Below, one piece after another: positions 17,860-26,538 of a stretch of 64,000 nt of DNA. Both the position numbers and the translations under genes were made by a program. Each line of letters opens with the position of its first letter. The first letter of the stretch is position 1. Where the stretch lies: the NCBI RefSeq assembly GCF_010093065.1, contig NZ_CP048113.1:2666001-2730000 (forward strand). The letters are read 5' to 3'. Below the pieces are notes generated by a model, which saw only the letters and a list, made by a program, of their open reading frames with translations, did not search any database and had not been told where the DNA came from. This DNA comes from Chitinophaga agri (GTDB lineage: Bacteria > Bacteroidota > Bacteroidia > Chitinophagales > Chitinophagaceae).

Positions 17860-18519
17860 ATGCAACTGGTAGTATTCGCGGCGCTGCACTTTGAACTGGA
17901 AGCTTGTGCAACTGAAAACCAACCCCCACAAGGTACAGCCCCGTTACAATTGTTACTTGAAATGATACGTGCTAAACAAGTGGCCGTCATACCTGCATCC
18001 ATGCATGATACAACAAACAGTACACCACCACCTGTGACGATCAGTCCTGCAATGATGCATTATCTCGATCATGTATCTGAACCATTGATGGGCGGGCAGA
18101 TGCCTGGTTATGCATTAAGGACGGTCAGTATAGAACTACTGACAGAATACCAGGAGAAGCAGGTGTCCGCATTAAGTGCGGAAACAGCGCTTGCTACAAC
18201 GATGATGCTGATCAGAAATGAAGTGATGCTCTATCCGAATATTCATGTGCATAGCCTGCGCTCACTGGCGAAGAAACACTTCATTAATGAGAAATCATTA
18301 AGCAGGGCATTCTCCAAAACCTTTGGCGTGAAGATCAGTGATTTCATACTGGAACAGGTGATGCAACGTGCAAAGTATCTGCTGGAGAATACAGACATGA
18401 CCGTGGCTGATATTGCAGACGAACTGGGATACAGCAATGACTATAACTTTTCCCGTACCTTCAAAAACATGTACGGCGCCTATCCGGCGATGTCCCGCAA
18501 GAAAACACCTGACAGTTAG
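17860..18519 (+). CDS. Short AraC-family regulator
   Basis: A 219-residue protein. The C-terminal third (about 130-215) is an AraC-type double helix-turn-helix: SLRSLAKKHFINEKSLSRAFSKTFGVKISDFI, then TVADIADELGYSNDYNFSRTFKNMYGAYPAMSR. The N-terminal part is short and does not look like a full cupin sensor, so the input is unclear; a low-complexity TTNSTPPPVTIS linker is present. No better upstream start was seen. It stands alone and the target genes are unknown. Confidence 0.75.
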   Translation: MQLVVFAALHFELEACATENQPPQGTAPLQLLLEMIRAKQVAVIPASMHDTTNSTPPPVTISPAMMHYLDHVSEPLMGGQMPGYALRTVSIELLTEYQEKQVSALSAETALATTMMLIRNEVMLYPNIHVHSLRSLAKKHFINEKSLSRAFSKTFGVKISDFILEQVMQRAKYLLENTDMTVADIADELGYSNDYNFSRTFKNMYGAYPAMSRKKTPDS

Positions 18520-18580
18520 ATCATTCTTCAATGATAGTAAATGGGATAGTAGATGGATAATTGAATAGTGCCAGGTGTCC

Positions 18581-19105
18581 TTACATACTGAACTCTTCGT
18601 AGAATGCCTGCTTTGTCACAGGATTATACCAGAGATACTGCCAGAAACCATCTTCCTCACCTGCTTTGTAAGGCACCAGGTTTTCAATAGCGTCCTTGTT
18701 CCACCACTGCGGGCAACCTGTTATATACAATCCTTTATCAGTAGTATCCGTAGACAATTCCATGCCGTTCTTTCTGATGATCCTGTTGATGGTTGACTGC
18801 TCACAGGTAAAAGACATCAGGACGGAATTATCTATGCCCATCACATGGCCTGATGTGAACAGTTCTTTCACATCAGGCGTAACAGCTGTTTCCAGATGTT
18901 CTCTGAAACGCTGCTTATTATCGTCCGTATCGGGCGTTGAGGAATGGTAGGTAAGCGCATCTTTATCTGCGGCATCGCTTATCAGGTCATGCTGTTTTCC
19001 CAGTAACTGCACCTCATCACGTTTTACTTTTCCACAAGAGAAGACAGTCATAGAGAATGACAAGAAGAAGAATGTAAACAACAACCGGCCTGAATGCTTT
19101 TTCAT
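18581..19105 (-). CDS. Lipoprotein of unknown function
   Basis: A 174-residue protein with a lipoprotein signal: LLFTFFFLSFSMTVFSC, Cys24 followed by Gly. The mature part is hydrophilic and begins with an Asp/Lys-rich stretch. The C-terminal half is denser (LMSFTCEQSTINRIIRKNGME, CPQWWNKDAIENL, EDGFWQYLWYNPVTKQAFYEEF) and looks like a folded small domain. Two further Cys could form a disulphide. I do not recognise the family. It is a single gene running towards the AraC regulator gene, with no clear terminator between them. Confidence 0.6.
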   Translation of the reverse strand: MKKHSGRLLFTFFFLSFSMTVFSCGKVKRDEVQLLGKQHDLISDAADKDALTYHSSTPDTDDNKQRFREHLETAVTPDVKELFTSGHVMGIDNSVLMSFTCEQSTINRIIRKNGMELSTDTTDKGLYITGCPQWWNKDAIENLVPYKAGEEDGFWQYLWYNPVTKQAFYEEFSM

Positions 19106-19473
19106 ACGATAATTTGAAAGGGAATCACAAATATCATTGCCACCACCGCAGTGTATCTGCGTACACGACTGAACGATCTGTATAGGGAGGTACTGCCAGT
19201 TCGAACACCTGTCTCGACACTACAAATATACATATGAAATATTAGAATATCATCTTCCCGGCCGGTTGTTTTTCGCTATCTCCTATTCTGTCCCTTCTTC
19301 CAGGAATGTACTCAGATTTTTGCCGAAACGATAGACTATTGCTATTCAAAAAACAACCAAAAAAAGGAAATAGCTGCAGGGAATAGTCCTTATTTCAGGG
19401 ATATCGGCTACATGATTGTAGTCTGGTATTATATTTGCCCGTTGACAATAAGGAAGTATTAAAACATTACACT
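19106..19473. other. Divergent intergenic region
   Basis: No gene is seen in this 368-nt gap between two divergent lipoprotein genes. It carries a candidate -7 box on each strand: TATATTTG at 19430-19437 for the plus gene and TATATTTG reading 19230-19223 for the minus gene. The remainder is A/T-rich with no strong repeat. Confidence 0.5.
19430..19437 (+). promoter_or_regulatory. Candidate -7 box TATATTTG
   Basis: It matches TAnnTTTG and lies 36 nt before the ATG of the small lipoprotein. It also argues against the more upstream ATG-like start at 19435, which would lie inside the box. Confidence 0.4.
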
Positions 19474-19668
19474 ATGCGTACTAAAAGCAGATCTGTACTG
19501 ATGGCATTATTGTGTTGTCTATGGGTCGTATTCACCATTTCCTCATGCGCTTACGAAGCTACACCAAAAGGGCATCCACATGGTATGCCGCCAGGCCAGG
19601 CTAAAAAACTTACCGGATCAAAATCCGCCAAGCCGTTTGCTCCCGGTCAGCAGAAAAAATATCATTAA
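19474..19668 (+). CDS. Small lipoprotein with PPGQAKK motif
   Basis: A 64-residue lipoprotein. The start at 19474 gives a signal (SVLMALLCCLWVVFTISSC, lipid Cys25). The mature part is only 40 residues, rich in Lys, Gly and Pro, with MPPGQAKKLTGSKSAKPFAPGQQKK. Short proteins with PPGQAKK...SAKPFAPG are common in Bacteroidota, and some carry an unsupported quinol oxidase subunit label in databases. The function is unknown. The gene ends 5 nt before a strong 14-bp hairpin. Confidence 0.65.
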   Translation: MRTKSRSVLMALLCCLWVVFTISSCAYEATPKGHPHGMPPGQAKKLTGSKSAKPFAPGQQKKYH

Positions 19669-19672
19669 TGCA

Positions 19673-19703
19673 CCGGATGTACCGGTGATACCGGTACATC
19701 CGG
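19673..19703. terminator. Bidirectional hairpin, 14-bp perfect stem
   Basis: CCGGATGTACCGGT (19673-19686) pairs with ACCGGTACATCCGG (19690-19703) around a 3-nt loop. It lies between the small lipoprotein and a convergent 52-residue reading frame and could terminate both. T-rich sequence lies a little downstream on the plus strand. Confidence 0.7.
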
Positions 19704-19705
19704 CA

Positions 19706-19864
19706 TCATCTATTCTGGTTTTTTAATGCCTCATAGACCACCCCCGTCGCGATGGCGCAGACGGCATGGTGCCATACGTCTGTTCCGATCATTTCCGGCT
19801 TCTCTTCCGTCACTGGCGGCGCTACTACTCTTTTCGCGGGCCTGCACAGATCCGACGCCGGCAT
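19706..19864 (-). CDS. Candidate small protein, 52 residues
   Basis: An open reading frame of 52 codons from ATG at 19864 to TGA at 19706-19708. The frame is closed upstream by a TAG three codons before the ATG, so the start is fixed. The N-terminal half is charged and Pro-containing (KRVVAPPVTEEKPEM). The C-terminal half is a compact segment, TDVWHHAVCAIATGVVYEAL, with two His and a Cys in a hydrophobic stretch that could be a short membrane or metal-binding helix. The hairpin 2 nt after its stop supports it being a real convergent gene. The family is not recognised. Confidence 0.45.
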   Translation of the reverse strand: MPASDLCRPAKRVVAPPVTEEKPEMIGTDVWHHAVCAIATGVVYEALKNQNR

Positions 19865-19928
19865 GTACAGCAGCTAAGAAGTAGAGAAAGACTGGATTCA
19901 ACGCGCGAGAGGAGATAGTTGATGTTTG

Positions 19929-20687
19929 TTACCTGTCAAGCCATTGTTTAAACAGGGGTACCTTCTCTCTGCTGATAAGGATCTCTCTTTCAGCATCCCG
20001 TTTCAGGACAACGCGCAGTTTGCTGGTGGAATAAGTCTGTATCTTATCGATGCTGTCCGCATGAATAATATGCTGCCGGTTGACACGGAAGAAGACCTGT
20101 GGATCCAGCTGCTCTTCAAGTTCTTCCAGGGTGAGGCTGACAGGCACATGCGTACAGTCTTTCAGGACGAGATGGGTACCTGCCAGGCTATAGCAGATGA
20201 AGTCAATATCAGTGACAGGAATGGTCCTGTATTCATCACGAAAAGGGATCATAAAGCGGGTACGGTAAGTAGCCTCTTTTTTACTCAGCAGTTCCAGCAG
20301 GTGCTTCATCAGGCCATCCGTATCGGGTTGCTGTTTTACGGCCTTTACCTTGTTCAGTGCCTGCTGCAGGTCGTCTCGTTCAACTGGCTTTAAGAGATAA
20401 TCTAAACTATTCACTTTAAAGGCACGGACAGCATATTCATCATAAGCGGTGACAAAGATGACCGGGCATTGGAACCGGATGCTGGGAAAAATATCAAAGC
20501 TTAGCCCATCAGCAATACGGATATCCATCAGTACCACATCGGGATGTTCGTTCTGCTGAAACCAGGATACGCTTTCTGTAATGGTATCGAGTACGGCAAT
20601 GACTTCAATGCCAGGATCGACATCGGTCAGCATTTTCTTCAGTCGTGTAACGTTGGGTTTTTCATCTTCAATTATGACTACCTGCAT
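19929..20687 (-). CDS. LytTR-family response regulator of the RND operon
   Basis: A 252-residue regulator. The receiver domain has acidic residues at EDEK (7-9), phosphoacceptor Asp55 in LMDIRIADG, a conserved Thr in VTAYDEY and Lys in YLLKPV. The LytTR DNA-binding domain occupies about 145-250, with FFRVNRQHIIHADSI. It starts 11 nt after the sensor kinase and is the last gene of a minus-strand group beginning with an RND efflux system. It is the likely response partner of that kinase and a candidate controller of the pump. Close in form to the regulator at 3316-4086. Confidence 0.87.
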   Translation of the reverse strand: MQVVIIEDEKPNVTRLKKMLTDVDPGIEVIAVLDTITESVSWFQQNEHPDVVLMDIRIADGLSFDIFPSIRFQCPVIFVTAYDEYAVRAFKVNSLDYLLKPVERDDLQQALNKVKAVKQQPDTDGLMKHLLELLSKKEATYRTRFMIPFRDEYRTIPVTDIDFICYSLAGTHLVLKDCTHVPVSLTLEELEEQLDPQVFFRVNRQHIIHADSIDKIQTYSTSKLRVVLKRDAEREILISREKVPLFKQWLDR

Positions 20688-20698
20688 AGTTATTCTTT

Positions 20699-21799
20699 TT
20701 AGAGATCAACCAATGGTAAGCGCACGAGAAATTCTTTCCCGGTATCATCGATCGCTACTTCCTTTTCAAAGAGCAGTGCATAGCGCTTTCTGATATTTTC
20801 CAGCCCCAGTCCGGTAGAAGGCAGGGTGTGCGGTATCAGTTGAATATTGTTTTTAACGATCAGGTTATCCCCTTCGTCATAAATAGTGATATAGAGTGGT
20901 TGCTGTGCGGAAGCGATATTGTGTTTGATCGCGTTCTCTATCAACAGTTGTAGTGTAATGGGAGGTATACCACTGATCCTGTTCGCATCAGAGACATTGA
21001 CACGGATGTTCACATTGTGGCCATGTCTGATCTCTATCAGGAAGATGTAGGACTGAATGAATTTCAGTTCCTGGTTAAGGCTAATCACGTCGCTGTTCAG
21101 GTTAGCGATCATATAGCGGTACACCCTGGACAGCTTTTCCAGGAAAGAGTTAGCCAGCTGTGGCTCCTCTTCTATCAGGGCAGACAGTGTACTGAAATTA
21201 TTAAAGAGGAAGTGAGGGTCGAGTTGCAATTTGAGCGACTGTAACTGAGCCTGCATAGCTGTTTCCTTTAATTTTGCAGCATCCAGCTGCAACTGTGCGG
21301 CTTCCAGCATGGATGTCTTCCAGCGTTTCAACAGATAGTTACCGGTATGCACAGCACTGATCAGGATGGATACCAATCCACAGATAACATAGAACGGCCA
21401 TTGTTCTGCTTTGTCGATCTTGTCCAACTCTTCCTGCGGCGGCGCACAGCAGTAGAACAAGGTATACTCAAGTACGTTCAGCAGCGCAAACACAGCTATT
21501 AACACCGCTATTGTCTGGAAGACGAATCTTTTCAATGGTTGTCTTTCCCACGGGACCCATTTATCCATCCACCTGGCAGCAGCGAGACTTACCTCTGCAA
21601 TTGCCCAGGAGATGATCAGTGCAAAGAACAGTTCAAGTGTCCTTCTGGGACCAGATAGTCTGGAAACGTATTCCCAGTATTTGCTGAACGGGTTGATCAC
21701 GTAGGAAATGAACATGTATAGTATAAAAGCCAGCGGGATCACTAATACCCGGTAGTATTTATCGAAGAGTTTATCCTTGTCTGCTTTGGTGTTTACCAT
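20699..21799 (-). CDS. LytS-type membrane sensor histidine kinase
   Basis: A 366-residue kinase with about four membrane segments (around 18-35, 57-75, 93-113, 136-154). A coiled coil (162-192) follows, then the phosphoacceptor motif LDPHFLFNNFSTLSAL with His196. LLIENAIKHNIAS is the N box and TGLGLENIRKRY the G box of the ATPase domain. It lies 126 nt after the efflux channel gene, separated from it by an inverted-repeat element, and 11 nt before its LytTR partner. The signal sensed is unknown; placement suggests pump-related stress. Confidence 0.85.
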   Translation of the reverse strand: MVNTKADKDKLFDKYYRVLVIPLAFILYMFISYVINPFSKYWEYVSRLSGPRRTLELFFALIISWAIAEVSLAAARWMDKWVPWERQPLKRFVFQTIAVLIAVFALLNVLEYTLFYCCAPPQEELDKIDKAEQWPFYVICGLVSILISAVHTGNYLLKRWKTSMLEAAQLQLDAAKLKETAMQAQLQSLKLQLDPHFLFNNFSTLSALIEEEPQLANSFLEKLSRVYRYMIANLNSDVISLNQELKFIQSYIFLIEIRHGHNVNIRVNVSDANRISGIPPITLQLLIENAIKHNIASAQQPLYITIYDEGDNLIVKNNIQLIPHTLPSTGLGLENIRKRYALLFEKEVAIDDTGKEFLVRLPLVDL

Positions 21800-21814
21800 T
21801 TGGAACGAGAAATT

Positions 21815-21890
21815 AAATTAGGAACCAGGACTGAGGATACAGGCTGTTGACAAAGCAACCATTCCTGATTCCTAATTCCCAATTCCTAAT
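21815..21890. repeat. Intergenic inverted-repeat element, copy A
   Basis: ATTAGGAACCAGGA (21817-21830) pairs with TCCTGATTCCTAAT (21863-21876) with one mismatch. A further CCAATTCCTAAT lies to the right. The size and arm sequence match elements at 27788-27858 and 49839-49914. It lies between the efflux channel and kinase genes. Confidence 0.65.
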
Positions 21891-21925
21891 GAAGTACTGA
21901 AGGTAGCCAATTTCCTGCAAGCGCT

Positions 21926-23329
21926 CTATTTCCAACCGCCGCCTAACGCGCGGTAGAGATCGATGGCTGCATTGAGCTGATCGCGTTTAACGGCAGCTAG
22001 GTCCAGTTCACTTTGCAGGGCATTACTCTGCGCCGTGATCACTTCCAGGTAGTTGGCCATACCGTTTTGAAACAGCAGGCTGGCATCGTGCGTAGCAATT
22101 TCCAATCTGTCGACACGTTGCTGTGTAAAAGTGTACTGCTCTTTCAGCTTGTCCATTTTTGCCAGCGCATCACTCACTTCCTGTACAGCAGTAACGACGG
22201 AGCGCCTAAACTCAATCGCACTCTTTTCCCATTCTATCTTAGCTGTTTCCCATTCTGTTCTTAATTGCCTGCGTCTGAATACAGGTTGGGTGATACTGCC
22301 GCCTACTGTTTCAAAAAGGCTGCCCGGAATATTTAACCAGTTATTGATCTTAAATGAATTTACGCCTACGCCTGCGGTAATGTTCAGCGCCGGATACATG
22401 GCAGCTTCCGCAATGCCGGCACGAGCGTTGGCTGTTTTAACCGCCATCTCTGCCGCTAGCACATCTGGCCTGCGCGAGAGCAGCGTGGCTGGAACACCGG
22501 CAGATAACAAGGTGTCAGTCACGATATCCTGGAGCTTATTCCTGACGATCGTGCCGGGCATCTCACCCGTCAGCATCTTCAACGCATGCTCCTGTACAGC
22601 GATCTGCTGTTCTATCTGCGGAATAAGCGCCTTCGCTACACGGAGCTGGGCCTCGGTCTGTTCGATGGCCAGGTTGGTTACCATACCTGAATTGTATTGC
22701 AACCGGATAATACGCAGGGTACTATCGGTCAGCTGCATGTTCCGGTAGGCCACTTCACGCTGTGTATCCAGCATGAGAAGATTATAGTAGGCCTGTGCGA
22801 CATCGCTTACCACGCGTGTCCTCACCGCTTTGGCCGCTTCGGTAGATTGCAGGTAAGTTGCCAGGGAAGCTTCTTTTAACCGGCTGATCTTACCCCAGGC
22901 GATCACCTCCCATGACAGGGAAAGACCGGCGTTGTAGTCATCCATGTAACGGGTACCGATGAACTGTTCTGACAGGGAGCCGTTCAAACTGTTTTTAGAA
23001 GGCCAGTTACGCGTACCCTGTACCTGCAGGCTCAGGTCAGGGAGGCGGCCCAGGCGGGCTGATTTCAGAGAAGCACCGGCAGACTCGATGTTCCTGAGTG
23101 CGATCTGTGCATCAAAGTTCTTCGCAATGGCACTGTCGATCAGTCTGAGGAGCGCAGCGTCCTTAATGAACGACTGTACAGGCAGTGCGGCGATGTTGTT
23201 CGTATCGGCAGCTGATTGTCCGCGAAACTGCGCAGGCATATCCACCGATGGTCTGGTATACTCCTTCCCTACCTTACAGGAGGTAGCGGTGACAGCCGCA
23301 AGACCTATGATATATAAGTATCTGTTCAT
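21926..23329 (-). CDS. RND efflux outer-membrane channel lipoprotein (OprM/NodT family)
   Basis: A 467-residue TolC-like channel. It has a lipoprotein signal ending at Cys18 (AAVTATSC). Two outer-membrane efflux repeats follow (about 60-260 and 270-460), with the family opening KVGKEYTRPSVDMPAQFRG. The coiled-coil helices have the repeat patterns SLATYLQSTEAAKAVRTRVVSDVAQAYYNLL and VQEVSDALAKMDKLKEQY. RRPDVLAAEMAVKTANARAGIAEAAMYPALNIT is a strong family match. It follows the pump gene by only 6 nt and completes a tripartite exporter. Confidence 0.92.
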   Translation of the reverse strand: MNRYLYIIGLAAVTATSCKVGKEYTRPSVDMPAQFRGQSAADTNNIAALPVQSFIKDAALLRLIDSAIAKNFDAQIALRNIESAGASLKSARLGRLPDLSLQVQGTRNWPSKNSLNGSLSEQFIGTRYMDDYNAGLSLSWEVIAWGKISRLKEASLATYLQSTEAAKAVRTRVVSDVAQAYYNLLMLDTQREVAYRNMQLTDSTLRIIRLQYNSGMVTNLAIEQTEAQLRVAKALIPQIEQQIAVQEHALKMLTGEMPGTIVRNKLQDIVTDTLLSAGVPATLLSRRPDVLAAEMAVKTANARAGIAEAAMYPALNITAGVGVNSFKINNWLNIPGSLFETVGGSITQPVFRRRQLRTEWETAKIEWEKSAIEFRRSVVTAVQEVSDALAKMDKLKEQYTFTQQRVDRLEIATHDASLLFQNGMANYLEVITAQSNALQSELDLAAVKRDQLNAAIDLYRALGGGWK

Positions 23330-23335
23330 TGTTGA

Positions 23336-26300
23336 TTAGTGTTGCATTTGAGCATGGTGTAACTTCACATGATCTGTTGAAGGATCAACCGGCGGTTTAC
23401 GGGAAACCTTTTCCTGGAGGTACTGGAAGACCACAAACAGCACAGGAATGATAAATACGCCCAGGATCACGCCCGTGAGCATACCTCCGGCAGTACTGAT
23501 ACTGATAGAGTGGTTACCCTGTGCGGAAGGGCCTTTAACGGTCATCAGCGGTAACAGACCGGCGATGAATGCCAGGGACGTCATGATGATAGGTCGTAGC
23601 CTCAGTTTAGCCGCTTCGATAGCAGCAGCCACCAGTGACTTACCCGCCTTCCTTCGTTGTACAGCAAATTCAACTATCAGGATGGCATTTTTAGCCAGCA
23701 GTCCTATCAGCATCACCAGGCCTACCTGCACATAGATATTGTTATCAATACCTGCCGCACGGATAGCCAGGAACACACCGAGGATACCTGTTGGGATCGA
23801 GAGCAGTACCGCCAGTGGCAGGATATAACTTTCGTACTGGGCAGCCAGCAGGAAGTATACGAAGACAAGCGCCAGCGCGAAGATCACGACCATCTGGCTA
23901 CCAGAGAGTTTCTCTTCACGGCTAAGCCCCGTCCATTCGTAGCTATACCCCGCAGGCAGCTTAGATGCCGCCAGCCGCTCTACTGCATGGATCGCATCAC
24001 CGGTACTGTAACCGGGTTTCGGGATGGCGTTGATCGCAATGGAGTTGTACAGGTTGTAACGGTTCATGGTTTCAGGACCGTACACCCGTTTCAGTTTGAC
24101 GATGTTATTCACCGGTACCATGGCACCTTTATCGTTTTTCACATACATGCTTTCCAGACTTTCCGGTACACTGCGGGCTTCAGGATCGGCCTGCACCATC
24201 ACACGGTAATACTTACCAAAGAGGTTGAAGTCGGATGCCTGGCTGCTACCATAGTTAGTTTGCAGGTTACGCATCAGGTCACTGATACTGACACCCAGTT
24301 GTTTGGCTTTGACAGCGTCCACTTCGAGCTGGAATTGCGGAAAATCGGCACGGAACATGGTGAATGCGACAGCTATTTCAGGTTGCTGCATCATCTCACC
24401 AATGAACTGATTGGCCGTCTGACTGAATTTGTCGATTGAGCCGCCGGTACGGTCCTGTAACACCAGTTCCAGACCATTGAAGCTACCGAAACCAGGTACG
24501 GTCGGGAAAGTAAAGACCGCAAAAGTACCTTCCCTGATCGCAGATAACTTCTCTCCTATCAGGGCAGTTACCGCATCGATCTGCTGTACGTCCCCACGTT
24601 CCTGTATAGGTTTCAGTTTCATGAAGCCCAGGGCATACGCAGGGCCGGAGCTGTTACTCAGCAGGTTGAATCCTGAGATCGTCGTAGCCGATTCCACTGC
24701 CGGGATGCTACGCATGATACTATCGGCACGTTTCAATACAGCCGTTGTACGGTCAAGACCTGCACCAGCTGGTAAATTGAGCGAGATCACCGCGAAGCTA
24801 CCGTCTTCATTCGGAATGAATCCTTTCGGCGTACTGTTCATCAGCCATATGGAAACCCCCGTGATAGCAGCGAGTGCCCCTAATCCGATCCACCTGAAAC
24901 GGACAAGCGATCTTACTCCACGGGTATATTTGCTGGTCACCGCATTAAAGCCCTTATTGAAAGCAGAGAAAAACCGTTGTTTAAAACCTTTCTTCCCCTT
25001 AGCTGAAGGGTCCGCATGGTTGTTCTTCAGCAGTAATGCACACAGCGCAGGACTTAGTGTCAATGCATTGAATGCGGAGATCAGGATAGCCACGGCCAAT
25101 GTAAAGGCAAACTGACGGTAGAACACACCAGTAGGCCCTTCCATGAAACCTACAGGGAGGAAAACGGCGGTCATCACCAGGGTGATGGAAATAATAGCGC
25201 CGGAGATCTCACTTAATGCAGAGACAGTAGCAGCTCTTGCACCGAGGTGTGAACGTTCCATTTTACCATGTACCGCCTCCACGACGACGATCGCATCATC
25301 CACCACGATACCAATGGCCAGCACCAGTGCGAAGAGCGTCAGCATATTGATAGAGAAACCCAGCATCTGCAGAAAGAAGAAGGTACCCACCAGTGATACC
25401 GGTACCGCGATAGCAGGGATGAGGGTGGAACGGAAGTCCTGCAGGAAGATGAACACGATCACAAATACCAGGATGAATGCTTCGATCAGGGTATGTTTTA
25501 CCTGCTCGATAGAAACATCCAGCTGTTCTTTGGTGCTGAAGGTCGTATGGTATTTGATCCCTTTCGGGAAAGTTTTGGCCGCCTTCTCCATTGTCTCTTC
25601 AATAGCCAGCTGGATCGCATTAGCGTTGGAGCCATTTGTCTGGAACACTGCCATGGTAACGGCATCATTTCCATTCAGGCGGTTGTCTGTAGTATAGTTA
25701 GCCGCCCCCAGTTCAACACGCGCGAGGTCTTTCAGGTAGAGAACAGAACCGTCCGCATCTGCGCGGACTACGATATTTTCAAACTGGTCCGGCTGATTAA
25801 ATTTACCGGTGTAGTTGATCACATAAGACAATGGCTCCTTACTGCCTTCGCCGAACTTACCGGGAGCTGCCTCCAGACTCTGATCCTGGATAGCGTTGAG
25901 GACATCGGTAGATGTCACATTATGCGCAGCCAGTTTCGCAGGGTCCAGCCATACACGCATGGAGTAGTCCTTCGCACCGAATATTTGTACCTGTCCGACA
26001 CCTGAGATACGTTTCAGTTCAGGCACCACATTGATCTTGGCATAGTTCTGCAAAAAGGTTTCGTTATACGAATGCCTGTTTTCACTATACAGGTCGAGTA
26101 CCATGATCATACCGTTCTGCTGTTTGGTGGTAGAGACACCCGCCTGTATCACTTCGGCTGGCAGCTGACTGGTTACCTGGGAGACCCTGTTCTGTACATT
26201 CACAGCTGCCTGATCGGGATCAGTACCCAGTTTAAAGAATACGCTGACAGTAGCGGTACCGTCATTACTGGCAGTGGACTGGATATAGGTCATGTTCTCC

Positions 26301-26515
26301 ACGCCATTCACCGCCTCTTCGATGGGCGTTACGACAGAACGTAGTACAGTAGCGGCATTACCACCGGGGAAGGTAGCGGAAACAACGACACTGGGTGGTG
26401 CGATGTCGGGGAACTGGGTCACTGGCAGCCGGCTCAGTCCCACTAATCCTAATATCACGAGGATGACAGACAGTACAGTAGCCAGTACTGGTCTCTGAAT
26501 AATTTTATTGAGCAT
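23336..26515 (-). CDS. RND multidrug efflux pump, AcrB/HAE1 family
   Basis: A 1059-residue inner-membrane pump, normal length for the HAE1 group. It starts with the family N-terminus (NKIIQRPVLATVLSVILVILGLVGLSRLPVTQFPDIAPP). Segment 4 has GIVVDDAIVVVE with the paired Asp of the proton relay. The periplasmic porter and docking loops lie between segments 1-2 and 7-8, and the second half shows LLAKNAILIVEFAVQRRKAGKS and LRLRPIIMTSLAFIAGLLPL. It should export amphiphilic drugs or similar compounds using proton entry, together with the adaptor (23 nt upstream) and channel (6 nt downstream). The substrate range is not readable. Confidence 0.93.
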   Translation of the reverse strand: MLNKIIQRPVLATVLSVILVILGLVGLSRLPVTQFPDIAPPSVVVSATFPGGNAATVLRSVVTPIEEAVNGVENMTYIQSTASNDGTATVSVFFKLGTDPDQAAVNVQNRVSQVTSQLPAEVIQAGVSTTKQQNGMIMVLDLYSENRHSYNETFLQNYAKINVVPELKRISGVGQVQIFGAKDYSMRVWLDPAKLAAHNVTSTDVLNAIQDQSLEAAPGKFGEGSKEPLSYVINYTGKFNQPDQFENIVVRADADGSVLYLKDLARVELGAANYTTDNRLNGNDAVTMAVFQTNGSNANAIQLAIEETMEKAAKTFPKGIKYHTTFSTKEQLDVSIEQVKHTLIEAFILVFVIVFIFLQDFRSTLIPAIAVPVSLVGTFFFLQMLGFSINMLTLFALVLAIGIVVDDAIVVVEAVHGKMERSHLGARAATVSALSEISGAIISITLVMTAVFLPVGFMEGPTGVFYRQFAFTLAVAILISAFNALTLSPALCALLLKNNHADPSAKGKKGFKQRFFSAFNKGFNAVTSKYTRGVRSLVRFRWIGLGALAAITGVSIWLMNSTPKGFIPNEDGSFAVISLNLPAGAGLDRTTAVLKRADSIMRSIPAVESATTISGFNLLSNSSGPAYALGFMKLKPIQERGDVQQIDAVTALIGEKLSAIREGTFAVFTFPTVPGFGSFNGLELVLQDRTGGSIDKFSQTANQFIGEMMQQPEIAVAFTMFRADFPQFQLEVDAVKAKQLGVSISDLMRNLQTNYGSSQASDFNLFGKYYRVMVQADPEARSVPESLESMYVKNDKGAMVPVNNIVKLKRVYGPETMNRYNLYNSIAINAIPKPGYSTGDAIHAVERLAASKLPAGYSYEWTGLSREEKLSGSQMVVIFALALVFVYFLLAAQYESYILPLAVLLSIPTGILGVFLAIRAAGIDNNIYVQVGLVMLIGLLAKNAILIVEFAVQRRKAGKSLVAAAIEAAKLRLRPIIMTSLAFIAGLLPLMTVKGPSAQGNHSISISTAGGMLTGVILGVFIIPVLFVVFQYLQEKVSRKPPVDPSTDHVKLHHAQMQH

Positions 26516-26538
26516 AGATTCTTAGGCTTATTGCTTTG

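Noticed and set aside
23657..25115. Two long plus-strand frames inside the RND pump gene
   Set aside because: They are antisense to a complete AcrB-type pump. They overlap each other and show no recognisable domain.
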